Positions 45,133 to 54,454 of a DNA stretch of 64,000 nt are shown piece after piece; positions within the stretch are counted from its first letter, which is position 1, and each line of letters starts with the position of its first letter. The notes under the pieces were generated by a model. That model saw nothing but the letters and a program-made list of their open reading frames with translations. It ran no database searches and was not told the origin of the DNA. A program made the translations under genes and the position numbers. Source of the stretch: Flavobacterium jejuense (GTDB taxonomy: Bacteria; Bacteroidota; Bacteroidia; Flavobacteriales; Flavobacteriaceae); NCBI RefSeq assembly GCF_006491595.2, contig NZ_VEVQ02000002.1, forward strand, positions 372,001 through 436,000. The letters run 5' to 3'.

Positions 45133-46974
45133 ATGAGTTATACATTTAAAGGAAATCTTCGCGGGCAAATTTGTGAAGATTGTTATGAAACACTTTTTGG
45201 TATAGAGGTAGTACTTTATTTACCATGGAGAAGAGGAAACGAAACCAATGAGCAGGCACCTTATGGGAAAGACATTCGTATAGTAACGGCAGAAGAAGCC
45301 AATAAGAGAAAAGATTTATTCGTTGCAAAAACAACAACCGATGCAAATGGTAATTTTGAGTTTTCAATTGACGATAAGTATCAAGAATACTCTTTTGATA
45401 TAGATGTAATTATTCCAACAGTTCCATTTGCTAAAAAAAGAGACAAATCCATAAGACCTGTACAATTACATTTAGCAACAGTTTATCCACAGCAATTAGA
45501 TATTTGGAACTATGTTATTCCATTTAAAGTATGGTGTAACATACGTGGGAAATATTTTGATGCATGGGTTATTTGTGGGCAATTGTATAATTGTGAAACG
45601 AACAAACCTATTGAAGGAGCAACTGTTACTGCATGGGACGCTGATTTTATAACAGATGATAATTTAGGATCTGCTACAACCGATTCTAATGGACATTTTA
45701 GAATAGACTATGATTCCTTGACGTTTAAGAAAACCTTTTTATCACCATGGATTAATGTAGAAACGGATCCAGGTTTACCACTTCGCTTTCAAAACGGACC
45801 TGATGTTTATTTTAAAGCTACATTAGCTGGAGAAAAATTAGTGGATGAAACTAAGGCAGATGCTCGTAAAAATGTAGATTATTGTCTCTGTGTAAAATTA
45901 TGTTCCGAAATTAATGTAATTGATGAAAATGACACCTTTGACAGTGCTTGGACAGGATTCGGTGATAGCTTCAGTGCTTCTTTTGGAACAGGAGTACAAG
46001 ATTTTGATGCAGATGGTTATGCTGGTGCAAACAAAAATGTATTATACAGTACTGTGGCACTTACAGGACAAGCTCCTTTAAAAGCAACTTCTGGCAATCG
46101 CATTAAATATCGCTTTCTTATTAGTGATGTTACCACACCTAATGGTACTGCAAGTCCGGCAGATGCTAATTTTACTAAGATTATTGGAGTAACACCAGGC
46201 TTATTTGCAGCAAGTATAGTAATAAAACTAGATAAAAAAGTACCTACAGGAACGCTTGACACATTACCAGTTATAAGTAATCAAGCTGATTTTGATGTCG
46301 AAGGTTGGTTTGATGTTACTAATGCCATAGAACGCACTCTAACTAATAATGGCTATGCTACAAGCGACTTATCCTTATTTAAGATAATTGATACAGACAC
46401 CTTAATTTCCTTAAACACTGCTTCTTTAACATCACAGCCTAACGTTCCAGACACACCAGCAGGTGTAGCCATAAATCCAGCAAATCATATACAAATAGAA
46501 AAATTTGCTATACGTTTTCAAATAGGAGAATTGTTATCAAATGGAACAATAAGTATTCAACCTACAAATGGTAAAACATTGAACTCAGTAATTATGAACA
46601 ACAATAGTCTATTTATGATATTAGCCATTAAAGAATTAGAAGAAACTACGCTTTGTAGTCCTATAAGTGGAACGGTTCATGCTAAATACACGGTATACCA
46701 TCCTTATTTACAATCCTTCAGACTGAATTTGAACAACAACAGTCTATCTGTAAATAGAGGTATTAATGATGCTCCTTTTATGCCATTAAGTGCCAATACT
46801 GATCCCACAAAAACAGGTCATGCTAATTTGAGTTTACCAATAAACAACCCACCTGCAGATATGGAAAAATGTACCTATGCACTAAAACTATACGCACAAA
46901 CCCGTTTACATAACGGAAGAAACCAACAATCGCAAGTAGGTCCAGTAGAGCAATTGTTCTTTTACGATATATAA
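45133..46974 (+). CDS. Transthyretin/carboxypeptidase-regulatory-like domain protein
   Basis: A 613-residue protein with no signal peptide. Two related beta-sandwich domains can be seen. The first (residues 3-110) has FKGNLRGQICEDCYETLFGI and TTTDANGNFEFSIDD. The second (residues 145-205) has AWVICGQLYNCETNKPIEGA followed by SATTDSNGHFRIDYDS. Both follow the carboxypeptidase-D regulatory/transthyretin-like pattern of a small Greek-key domain. The rest (about 260-613) is beta-rich and unassigned. In Bacteroidota such domains are usually on secreted or surface proteins, so absence of an export signal is odd. Function unknown; an intrinsic terminator follows at 47003. Confidence 0.6.
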   Translation: MSYTFKGNLRGQICEDCYETLFGIEVVLYLPWRRGNETNEQAPYGKDIRIVTAEEANKRKDLFVAKTTTDANGNFEFSIDDKYQEYSFDIDVIIPTVPFAKKRDKSIRPVQLHLATVYPQQLDIWNYVIPFKVWCNIRGKYFDAWVICGQLYNCETNKPIEGATVTAWDADFITDDNLGSATTDSNGHFRIDYDSLTFKKTFLSPWINVETDPGLPLRFQNGPDVYFKATLAGEKLVDETKADARKNVDYCLCVKLCSEINVIDENDTFDSAWTGFGDSFSASFGTGVQDFDADGYAGANKNVLYSTVALTGQAPLKATSGNRIKYRFLISDVTTPNGTASPADANFTKIIGVTPGLFAASIVIKLDKKVPTGTLDTLPVISNQADFDVEGWFDVTNAIERTLTNNGYATSDLSLFKIIDTDTLISLNTASLTSQPNVPDTPAGVAINPANHIQIEKFAIRFQIGELLSNGTISIQPTNGKTLNSVIMNNNSLFMILAIKELEETTLCSPISGTVHAKYTVYHPYLQSFRLNLNNNSLSVNRGINDAPFMPLSANTDPTKTGHANLSLPINNPPADMEKCTYALKLYAQTRLHNGRNQQSQVGPVEQLFFYDI

Positions 46975-47002
46975 ATGGTAATAAATCATTTTCAAGTTAG
47001 TT

Positions 47003-47029
47003 AAGGTTGTCTGAAAAGGCAACCTTTTT
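47003..47029 (+). terminator. Intrinsic terminator after the transthyretin-like gene
   Basis: AAGGTTG (47003-47009) pairs with CAACCTT (47020-47026) around a 10-nt loop and runs into five T residues. It lies 29 bp after the stop at 46974. It also explains why the apparent coding stretch starting with TTG at 47007 is not a plausible N-terminus for the next gene. Confidence 0.8.
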
Positions 47030-47162
47030 ATTGCTACTACTCGTTAAATTACTATTAAATTTAGTAGAACACTCTCCTAAGCCATCATCTTACAAGAGAA
47101 TTTGTGTATCTTTGTCCTTCCCTTTAAAAGAAGGCAAATCCACTGTTATTATCCCCTTTTTG

Positions 47163-47999
47163 ATGCTAGAAATAAGTAACGAGAGCCATAAAATTAAAGT
47201 AATTGTAACCGATTTAGACGGCACATTACTCACTCCAGAACATACCATTTCAACGTATACCCAATCCATTTTTAGAGCACTACACCGTCAAGGATATAGT
47301 ATTATTGTAGCCACGGGAAGACATCATAAAGATGCGATGCATATCACAAAAAGTCTAGATGTTCCCATTTATTTAGTTACTTCCAATGGTGCCCGAATTC
47401 ATACACCAGAGAAAGAACTATATTATGCTTTCGATATAGAAAACGAAGCTATAAAATCGGTTTTAGCACTGGATATTGATACAGCCATTACTACCGTATT
47501 ATTCAAAGAAGAAGTTTGGTTAACCAATAAAGAAAACAAAAAGCTAAACAGTTTTCAAACAGAAATGCATTACCCACCACAAATAGTAGATTTTAAAACA
47601 GAAACCGACTTGAGTGCTATAAAATTACTTTTTGTAGATGACGATCATGAAAAATTACAGCAATTAGACCAACTAATTAAAGCACAACCTCATAATTATT
47701 TTGAAACTTGTTTTAGTTTACCCATTTGTCTTGAATTAATGGACAAGCGTATTGATAAAAGTTATGCTATTGCCAAAATTCTAGAAAAAGAGAATTATAC
47801 TTTTGAAGAAGCAATCAGTTTTGGGGATGGCTTTAACGATGAAAAAATGTTACTAGCTACACAGAAAGCCTTAATTATGGGCAATGCACCCGATAAATTA
47901 AAAAACAAATTAGCCCACCTTGAAGTAATTGCTTCTAATGATGAAGACGGTGTGGCCAAATACATAGAAACTAATATCTTACATAAGGTAGCAAAATAA
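47163..47999 (+). CDS. HAD-superfamily Cof-type phosphatase
   Basis: A 278-residue protein. The catalytic Asp motif is VIVTDLDGTLLTPEHTIS near residues 13-30; motif II is IIVATGRHH, and the C-terminal motif reads AISFGDGFNDEKMLLATQKA near 218-237. These identify a Cof/YbjI-type C2B HAD phosphatase, which dephosphorylates sugar phosphates, FMN or similar. The frame is open upstream to 47007, but the terminator lies there and the extra residues look non-coding, so the ATG at 47163 is chosen. Confidence 0.88.
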   Translation: MLEISNESHKIKVIVTDLDGTLLTPEHTISTYTQSIFRALHRQGYSIIVATGRHHKDAMHITKSLDVPIYLVTSNGARIHTPEKELYYAFDIENEAIKSVLALDIDTAITTVLFKEEVWLTNKENKKLNSFQTEMHYPPQIVDFKTETDLSAIKLLFVDDDHEKLQQLDQLIKAQPHNYFETCFSLPICLELMDKRIDKSYAIAKILEKENYTFEEAISFGDGFNDEKMLLATQKALIMGNAPDKLKNKLAHLEVIASNDEDGVAKYIETNILHKVAK

Positions 48000-48084
48000 A
48001 GATTATAATTTTTTAAAAATCGCTTTAATGAGTTATCAACTAACCACAAACGAAAGCCAATCACTCTTTACTAACAACTACAAC

Positions 48085-48282
48085 CTATCGCCTCATCTCT
48101 CGAATAACCCTATTCGTTCTTCTGTCTTCATACATTCTATTTAATGCCGTATAAGCCCACAAAAATGCTGGAATCCAACCTATAATAGTAATTTGAAGAA
48201 TCAAACAGATAATTCCTGATAAAATTTTTCCCTGTAGAATCAGACTCAACCAAGGAAAGAAAAAGGCTAAAACGTAACGCAT
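48085..48282 (-). CDS. YqaE/Pmp3 family small membrane protein
   Basis: A 65-residue hydrophobic protein with two membrane helices (about residues 4-18 and 22-45) joined by a short loop, then a basic tail (YEDRRTNRVIREMRR). The loop and helix pattern FFFPWLSLILQGKILSGIIC followed by IIGWIPAFLWAY corresponds to YqaE/Pmp3 proteins, which are often induced by salt or membrane stress. It ends convergently with the HAD gene, 85 bp apart. Confidence 0.8.
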   Translation of the reverse strand: MRYVLAFFFPWLSLILQGKILSGIICLILQITIIGWIPAFLWAYTALNRMYEDRRTNRVIREMRR

Positions 48283-48503
48283 GATCTAATAATTTAAACG
48301 GTTCTAATAATTATAAGTAGCTGTTTTTTAAGATTTGTTACTAAGAATAGCTAAAAACCTTTAAAAAAATGAAGAGTGGGGTAAGTTTCAACTTCAACTT
48401 CAATATCAAAAAGCAATGTCAACTTCAATATTAATGTTAAAAATCAATATTCCTAATTATCCATAAACTTGGAAACCCACAACCCATAACAGACAACAAA
48501 AGC

Positions 48504-48956
48504 CTACTTCATCCACTTTCTCAACTTTCTCGTTGGTTTACAATTATTCGATTCCTCTTTGCAGTACGCTACTAGCATATCCCTTACTTTATTGTGAATG
48601 ACATCATCAGATAATTTAGTTTCACTTTCTAAGACCACCTTTGCCATACCTGCCATATACATGGTAAACAAGGCATCATTTCCTTCAGTTAGTTCCGTTG
48701 CTTTTGTGTCCACACTAAAAGTGTAATCGGTACCAGTCATCCATAGGATAATAAATTTATTGGCTTCTAAGCGATTTTTATCTTCCTTAGAAACAGGAGT
48801 ACTGAATAGATAATCTACACATTCTACTACTTTTGGTTCCGCTTTTTTATAGTCATCTATAGACTTTAATGGATAATTTTCTAAATCGGTTATCTCTTGT
48901 CCAAAAGAAGCCACTGAGACCACACTAAAAAGAAGAACAACTAAAAATGATTTCAT
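48504..48956 (-). CDS. Small exported protein of unknown function
   Basis: A 150-residue protein with a clear signal peptide (MKSFLVVLLFSVVSVASFGQ) and a mature helical domain with a probable disulfide pair (Cys near residue 46 and the late CKEESNNCK). The end KPTRKLRKWMK is strongly basic. I do not recognise the family, but similar exported 150-residue proteins are common in Flavobacteriaceae. It stands alone, with a 595-bp gap upstream. No function can be assigned. Confidence 0.7.
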   Translation of the reverse strand: MKSFLVVLLFSVVSVASFGQEITDLENYPLKSIDDYKKAEPKVVECVDYLFSTPVSKEDKNRLEANKFIILWMTGTDYTFSVDTKATELTEGNDALFTMYMAGMAKVVLESETKLSDDVIHNKVRDMLVAYCKEESNNCKPTRKLRKWMK

Positions 48957-49089
48957 AAATAAAGAATTAAGTACGTTAGTATTTAAAATACGGTATCGCT
49001 AATATATTAAAAAAAAGTTATTATTGATATATTGTCTCTACGAGACTTCAAAGTACATTTAAAATTTAACCACAATCTTCATCCACAAG

Positions 49090-49310
49090 CTTGTCATGCT
49101 GTAAGCATCGCATTAGTAACTCCGCAAACCACTTCTACAATCAAACGCTACGCACAATCTTGTCATCCCGACGTAGGAGGGAACTCACAAGCAACACCAC
49201 AAATCAATTTCACAAACCAGAACTGAAAACTAAACATTGACCACTAAAAAACTTTTCCACCATCTTGCCATGCCGACGACAGGAGGTATCCCACTCGTAG
49301 CTCCACAAAC
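49090..49310. repeat. Three degenerate intergenic repeats
   Basis: Three related segments begin CTTGTCAT or CTTGCCAT at 49090, 49159 and 49264. The best preserved core is CATCCCGACGTAGGAGGGA, a type of dispersed intergenic repeat common in Bacteroidota. They fill the gap between the exported protein gene and the Mrr-like remnant. A short REP-like dyad, GTCTCTACGAGAC, also occurs at 49034-49046. No gene is supported here. Confidence 0.6.
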
Positions 49311-49348
49311 AAAATCATTTTTTTTCAACGGTTTGGAATACGTTGTAA

Positions 49349-49462
49349 TTATATATCATCTTTACATTTCAACGGATTAAAATCGCAAAGTTTCATTGTG
49401 CCATTATTCTTTAATAATTCCATTACAGGAACTCGCAAATCATCGTGTTTAGGTATTGCCAT
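49349..49462 (-). pseudogene. Remnant of a Mrr-like restriction protein N-terminus
   Basis: A 37-codon frame starting MAIPKHDDLRVPVMELLKNN, which closely resembles the first winged-helix residues of Mrr-type restriction endonucleases (Mrr_N: a short helix then a Leu-rich helix). It then diverges (CDFNPLKCKDDI) and stops, so most of the domain and all of the nuclease is missing. It lies between the repeats and the GIY-YIG genes and looks like debris of a former restriction gene. Confidence 0.45.
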
Positions 49463-49551
49463 ATATTATTTTACTTAACTTTTTTTTTACTTGTTACAGT
49501 ACTTCCTTAAAGTATCTCATTATAAAATTCATTGAAGAAAGAATACATTTG

Positions 49552-50145
49552 TTAATGACTTCCACAAATTGGTTTTAATTTTTTAGCAAATATTTTTTCC
49601 AAAATATACAAATACTCATCAGGACAATCAAATAAAGAATAAACATGAAGTGTTAAGTCAATATCTAAAGAATTAGCATAATAAGCTAGTTGTAAACCTT
49701 GTGTTCTTCCTTCTTTATAAAATCCAAGATGCTGAACCATTCTTCCAGAAATATTTGTGATTTTCTGTTTTTTTGCAACACTTCCTTTTCTAACTCCAAC
49801 ATAAATAACTGTTGAATTAGTATTTATATTCTCAGCAGGTAAAATTCTGCATTTTTCTTTTTCTTCACTGAATAACTCAACTTTTTTAAGAGAGATTATT
49901 TCCTTTAATTTATTTGCATTTTCTATTGAGTTAGCAGAAAACCAATAAAGACAATTTGTTTTAACACTCTCTAAAGTTGTAAACATTTTTTCAAATTCTT
50001 TGTGCGTTCTTATATCAATTTTATGAGTATATTCTATAACATCTGGCAATTGAGATGTATTAAATTCAAATTTGAAATAATCTGCTTTTATTTCTTCTAT
50101 TTCTGTTTTGAATTCATTAATAAAGTTATTGATTGTTTCTTTCAA
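49552..50145 (-). CDS. GIY-YIG-like nuclease domain protein
   Basis: A 197-residue protein. The C-terminal half has a GIY-YIG-like layout: STVIYVGVRKGS near 112-123, SGRMVQHLGFYKEG near 132-145, and a final ILEKIFAKKLKPICGSH in which the Glu may be the metal ligand. The N-terminal half is helical, with no export signal. The start is a TTG that lies inside the end of the upstream 45-residue gene (20-bp overlap), so translation is probably coupled. It would cut DNA or act as a partner in a defence module. I infer the fold by motif alone. Confidence 0.65.
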   Translation of the reverse strand: MKETINNFINEFKTEIEEIKADYFKFEFNTSQLPDVIEYTHKIDIRTHKEFEKMFTTLESVKTNCLYWFSANSIENANKLKEIISLKKVELFSEEKEKCRILPAENINTNSTVIYVGVRKGSVAKKQKITNISGRMVQHLGFYKEGRTQGLQLAYYANSLDIDLTLHVYSLFDCPDEYLYILEKIFAKKLKPICGSH

Positions 50146-50263
50146 TTTGTAAAGCTTGTTTTATTAAACTCATTATATATTCTAAATTATTTGTATCAGA
50201 AACAATTACTTCATAATCTCCATTACATTTTGTAAAATCTCCACATTGTACACACGATGCCAT
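50126..50263 (-). CDS. Small Cys-containing protein upstream of GIY-YIG gene (45 aa)
   Basis: A short frame, ATG at 50263 to TAA at 50126. The start is MASCVQCGDFTKCNGDYEVI, with a Cys-x2-Cys pair and a third Cys at residue 13, then a hydrophilic helix (NNLEYIMSLIKQALQIE). It overlaps the TTG start of the downstream gene by 20 bp, typical of coupled translation. The Cys pattern suggests a zinc- or iron-binding mini-protein. Whether it is expressed is unknown. Confidence 0.5.
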   Translation of the reverse strand: MASCVQCGDFTKCNGDYEVIVSDTNNLEYIMSLIKQALQIERNNQ

Positions 50264-50328
50264 ATTGTTTTTTTTTAAATTTATATAAGATGTTATCTAA
50301 ATGATTTTTACTATTTAAAAAATACTTT

Positions 50329-50862
50329 TTATTTTTTTCCTATTAATGGTTTTAGTTTTTCTCTTACTTTTTGCTCAATTGTAGTAATTATAAACTGCTT
50401 TACTTCTTGAGAGATATTAGGAACATTTTCTAAACACCAATGACCTATATAGAAATCTTCAATTTTAAAATTATTTCTAGTATTTAACTTCATTCCATAA
50501 GTGGAGTGTGTTTTATGATGATTTAAATGTTCATCAACTCTTGTTGAAAGATGTTCTGATTTTCCAATATAAAATGGATAAAAACTATTTTCAGATTTAC
50601 ATTCATTAAAATTCTTTTTAATTGCTTTAGGAAATTTATCTATTCCTTCTTCCTTCCATATAGTTTCTAATTCTTGAAAAGTATTAAAGTTTAATTCTCT
50701 TTTTAAGAAAAAGATATAAACACCAAATGCATCAGGTAAAACTAAATTATTGATTGGTGTTTTGTTTTCTTTAACCAAATTAATAATTTGAGTTATTGAG
50801 TTTTCATCAAATGTGTTTTTGAAATTAATATCAAGTTCTTTTGCGAATTTTTCTAAATGCAT
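50329..50862 (-). CDS. GIY-YIG nuclease family protein
   Basis: A 177-residue protein with a clearer GIY-YIG fold: GVYIFFLKRE near residue 47, YPFYIGKSEHLSTRVDEHLN near residues 95-114 with the usual Arg, and a Glu late in IEQKVREKLKPLIGKK. Both this and the following GIY-YIG protein end in the same KLKPLIG/KLKPICG pattern, so they are related. It is 21 bp downstream of the PD-(D/E)XK gene and probably in the same operon. No signal peptide. Confidence 0.75.
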   Translation of the reverse strand: MHLEKFAKELDINFKNTFDENSITQIINLVKENKTPINNLVLPDAFGVYIFFLKRELNFNTFQELETIWKEEGIDKFPKAIKKNFNECKSENSFYPFYIGKSEHLSTRVDEHLNHHKTHSTYGMKLNTRNNFKIEDFYIGHWCLENVPNISQEVKQFIITTIEQKVREKLKPLIGKK

Positions 50863-50883
50863 TCTTTAGTTTTAATTTTAGAA

Positions 50884-51987
50884 TTATATGGTCTTTTTAT
50901 TTTCATATCCCAATTCTATTAATTTTGAAAGAATTAAATTTCTTTTAGGTTCTAATTCTTCAATTTTTTTACTCAAGAAGGATTCAAAATTATTTAAATC
51001 TTCATCTTCTAAAGAATAACATACATAACCAAGATGAGCATAATTCTTATTTTGTTTTTTAGTATCAATAAAAGTTGTATCAAATATAGTATCTTCTCTT
51101 AATTTGTTTATCAAGCTATCATAATGCTCCCTTGCTCGTCCATCAATTTCTATGACAATTTTTAGAATTTTATCTTTTAATATCTCATTTGGAAATAAGG
51201 TGTAGAAAACCCTAACATCATTTTTTTGATCCCAAATTTGCTTGTAGTTTAAAGTGTTGCCATACACTTCCCAATTATATTTAGATGCTACATTACTTAT
51301 TGAACCATTTATATATCTAGTAGCTTCCTCTTTAAATTGAAGTATTTGTTCAATTTTTTTAGAATGATCTAGATAAAATTTTACATTATCGTTCATGTTT
51401 TTTTGGTTGGTTATATATTTTATATTGGTAATAAAATCTTCTAAATGAATTTTCTCTCTTACACTTATCTTACTAGGATCAATTAGACTTTCAACTTTTG
51501 ATATCCATTCTATATGGGAAATAGATATAAAGTTTGGATTATTGCTTGGTAAATTGGTTAACGCTAATACAATTCCTACTTTGTTTTCTTCTGAATAATA
51601 ATTAAAAGTATCCCAATAATTATTTAAGTCATTGCCTAACCAATGGTATATTTTATTCTCAATTATAATTACTGATTTACTAATAAAGGATTCTATAACA
51701 ATATCAATTCTTCCTTTATTTTCTAGGCTTGCATGTTCTAAAAAAACGACGTACTCTATAAGGTTTAGTTTTTTATTTGATTTTTCCTCAATTATTGCTA
51801 ATAAAGATGAAATGAACCAATTAGATATTACAGGTGATTTTCTAAAATCTAAATAATAAGCATAAATTTTACTAATAGTATTTTCTTTTGTTTGACTTGT
51901 AATAATATCTAGATAGGTAATATCATATTCCACATTCATTGGAAATGATAAACTCATAAAATCTTCTAATTCTTGTGTTGTGTTCAT
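50884..51987 (-). CDS. PD-(D/E)XK nuclease superfamily protein
   Basis: A 367-residue protein. The catalytic core reads NKGRIDIVIESFISKSVIII followed by ENKIYHWLGNDL (about residues 93-125). The Asp in RIDIVIE and the Glu-Asn-Lys (ENK) form the D...(D/E)xK site of the PD-(D/E)XK superfamily (PDDEXK_4-like). The C-terminal half has helices and a KKIEELEPKRNLI coiled segment. Such proteins are usual in bacterial defence islands. It follows the PRTase gene after a 148-bp gap, so it may have its own promoter. Confidence 0.8.
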   Translation of the reverse strand: MNTTQELEDFMSLSFPMNVEYDITYLDIITSQTKENTISKIYAYYLDFRKSPVISNWFISSLLAIIEEKSNKKLNLIEYVVFLEHASLENKGRIDIVIESFISKSVIIIENKIYHWLGNDLNNYWDTFNYYSEENKVGIVLALTNLPSNNPNFISISHIEWISKVESLIDPSKISVREKIHLEDFITNIKYITNQKNMNDNVKFYLDHSKKIEQILQFKEEATRYINGSISNVASKYNWEVYGNTLNYKQIWDQKNDVRVFYTLFPNEILKDKILKIVIEIDGRAREHYDSLINKLREDTIFDTTFIDTKKQNKNYAHLGYVCYSLEDEDLNNFESFLSKKIEELEPKRNLILSKLIELGYENKKTI

Positions 51988-52135
51988 TTTTATAATTATC
52001 TGCCTACAAATTTTTCAATTGCAAATTTTGGCATTGTTGATGATTAATCGTCTTTTAATAAACATCTATCGAGTATACTAAATAATTGTGATTTTGTTCT
52101 TTATTATACATCGCTAAATATAAAATGCTCTTTAT

Positions 52136-54454
52136 TTAATTGATAATATTTGGAATTACTTTTGATTCAATATATAGTATAAAAAAAAGATAAATATTAT
52201 TATTTATGTTTTCTTTAATCATTTTACAAATTTCAATTAAATGAATTTTATATAAAGTCAAATTTTGTGTTGCTAAAGCATAAATAAATTCAAATAATCC
52301 TTCTCCTTGATCAGTTTTATAATTTTTTATCATTGTAGATAATATATCTAACATTTTTTTACTTAAATCATAATCAAGACTATATGCTAATTCATCTTTA
52401 TTTGCTATTCTTAGAATAGAGGCTTGAATAATTCCATCATTGAACCTATTAAAATTTCCTGGTTCAATCATATTTCTAACATATTCAGTTTGTTTTAAAC
52501 ATCTATTTAAGTCATTAGAATTTCTTAAATGGTTAATAATTGAACTAATAGTAAAATAAACATCTGATTGACTTAAATCATTAAAACTTAAAAAAGCAAA
52601 GTTCTTTCTTAATTTTAATTCTTCTTCTTTTATAAAATTAGGATAAAATATTTGATTTGACATTCCTCTAGATTGATCGTTCATACCATTTTCAAGGTAA
52701 TTAATTCGAGAATTTAAAAAATTAAATATTTTTTTATCATTATTTTTTTCTTCATTGAAAATTTTAAGATTTCTCAAAAACTCTATTTCTCTTAACCATG
52801 TAGTATCTATAGACTGATTAATCATGTAAAAGTTATATACATTTATAAAAGTATAAGTTTCAATACCATATCTGCCTTGTTTTAAATTGCTTTTTAGGAA
52901 ATTTAAATGTTGTTCATTTATAGTTCTGGTTAAACCTATAAAATATATAATTCTTAACCCATCGATAGGACGTAAAGATCTGCTCAAATAAAGTAAATTT
53001 TTACCATTTGAGATACATGAAGCGACTACTACAACTGAGCCTATATCTTTAGGGTTTATTTTATCCAATTCATCTTGAGAAATCATTTCAGGAAGAAATT
53101 TCACATTGTAATTGTGCTTAATCTTATATAATATTCTTTCAGCTAAAATTTTAGATCCTTCATCATTTAAATAAATTAAATATTTGGTATTACTTGGTAT
53201 ATATTGATTTATATAATTATCTAATTTAGATGAAAATGCTTTATATTTTTTATTTTTAATATCTTTAATGACTTCTAAAAAATCAAAATAAATTTCATAC
53301 TTTTTGTTAATTTCTCTTTCGTTTTCTTTGTATGAAACTTTAAAAATATTATTTTTTGATAGTTCAACAGATTTAAATTCGTAAACAAACTTGCTTAAAT
53401 CTTTAGGAACATCTCTAACAGTTAAAGTTATCGGATTAATTTTGGGTTTTTCTAATAAAAAAACATCTCCCATAACATTTACTGGATAGGAACCAGAGTC
53501 ACAATGTATACAGTCACTAGAATCATAAGTGTCATAATAATCTATTCCTGTTGGATTATAAACATCATTCTTTGTTAAATTACAAAGAATATTGTTTTCA
53601 TTTTCTATATAAGCTTCTTCATCGCCTAAATAAAAAAGAATTATCATATTTTCTTTTTTGGCTAATCTGTTATTTTTTTTTATTTTTTTTAAAATATTGC
53701 CAGAAGTTGATGCAGAAATTAAAATTAATGCTTTTGGATAATTAATTTTCTTAGAACTCTGTAAGCCAGTATATGAAGAAAAACTTTCTATTGGAATTGA
53801 TTTAAAATTTTCACTACCAATTAGCCTTCTTTTCAAATCAATTAGTGAAAAAGCAATTGTGTTTATTGAGGATGTATCACAATATATTTGGTTGTGTTTT
53901 TCAACATTATAAAATTTAAGTAAAGTGAATCCAATAAAATATATTTCAGAACTATGTAAAAGAATATTACCTGTTCTTAAAAATTTATTACAGTGTTTGC
54001 CTGAAGGAAAAACAAAATGATGTGCTCCTTTTGATTCAACAAATCCTCCTCTATTTATAAATATATTTTGTGAGCCTTCATTTAATATTTTTTTCTCAAG
54101 ATTATCAGAAATTGTCTTACTATTTAAAGGAATCAAAGAGCCATTTGCATTGAATGCAAATACAAACAAATGAGAAGCTAAATAATCTTTATCAACTTTA
54201 TGTAGATACTTAAAAGTATCACTTTGATTAGTAATAAAATTTTCAATCAATTCATCTTTAATATTATTACCACCAATAACAATTATTTCATCAGTATGAT
54301 GATATTTTTCATAAAATAATCTAATCTCAGTTTGAAGGTTTGTATTGTTTATACTTTCTCCAGGGCAGAAAATTACTGTTGTAGAAGAATCATAATTTTC
54401 TCCATTTTCATTATTTTTTTTATGCTCAAAACGATATATATAAAAACTATTCAT
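52136..54454 (-). CDS. Protein with two phosphoribosyltransferase-like domains
   Basis: A 772-residue protein. Region one contains HHFVFPSGKHCNKFLRTGNI (145-164), like the SGKHS-type segment of orotate phosphoribosyltransferases, and later ALILISASTSGNILKKI (242-258), which resembles the PRPP-binding loop. Region two contains NTKYLIYLNDEGSKILAERI (422-441) and SVVVVASCISNGKNLLYLSR (473-492), a second PRPP-loop-like block. The acidic residues normal in that loop are changed to Ser/Ala/Cys, so catalysis may be lost. A Cys pair (DCIHCDSG near 314-321) may bind metal. It overlaps the preceding GHKL ATPase gene by one base (TAATG), so the two are surely partners. Likely a sensing or effector component of a conflict system. 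Confidence 0.65.
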   Translation of the reverse strand: MNSFYIYRFEHKKNNENGENYDSSTTVIFCPGESINNTNLQTEIRLFYEKYHHTDEIIVIGGNNIKDELIENFITNQSDTFKYLHKVDKDYLASHLFVFAFNANGSLIPLNSKTISDNLEKKILNEGSQNIFINRGGFVESKGAHHFVFPSGKHCNKFLRTGNILLHSSEIYFIGFTLLKFYNVEKHNQIYCDTSSINTIAFSLIDLKRRLIGSENFKSIPIESFSSYTGLQSSKKINYPKALILISASTSGNILKKIKKNNRLAKKENMIILFYLGDEEAYIENENNILCNLTKNDVYNPTGIDYYDTYDSSDCIHCDSGSYPVNVMGDVFLLEKPKINPITLTVRDVPKDLSKFVYEFKSVELSKNNIFKVSYKENEREINKKYEIYFDFLEVIKDIKNKKYKAFSSKLDNYINQYIPSNTKYLIYLNDEGSKILAERILYKIKHNYNVKFLPEMISQDELDKINPKDIGSVVVVASCISNGKNLLYLSRSLRPIDGLRIIYFIGLTRTINEQHLNFLKSNLKQGRYGIETYTFINVYNFYMINQSIDTTWLREIEFLRNLKIFNEEKNNDKKIFNFLNSRINYLENGMNDQSRGMSNQIFYPNFIKEEELKLRKNFAFLSFNDLSQSDVYFTISSIINHLRNSNDLNRCLKQTEYVRNMIEPGNFNRFNDGIIQASILRIANKDELAYSLDYDLSKKMLDILSTMIKNYKTDQGEGLFEFIYALATQNLTLYKIHLIEICKMIKENINNNIYLFFILYIESKVIPNIIN

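Noticed and set aside
47007..47162. N-terminal extension of the HAD phosphatase
   Set aside because: It starts with TTG inside an intrinsic terminator and the residues before MLEIS do not look like coding sequence.
49032..49226. 64-codon open frame on the plus strand
   Set aside because: It runs through degenerate intergenic repeats, has an abnormal composition and resembles no protein.
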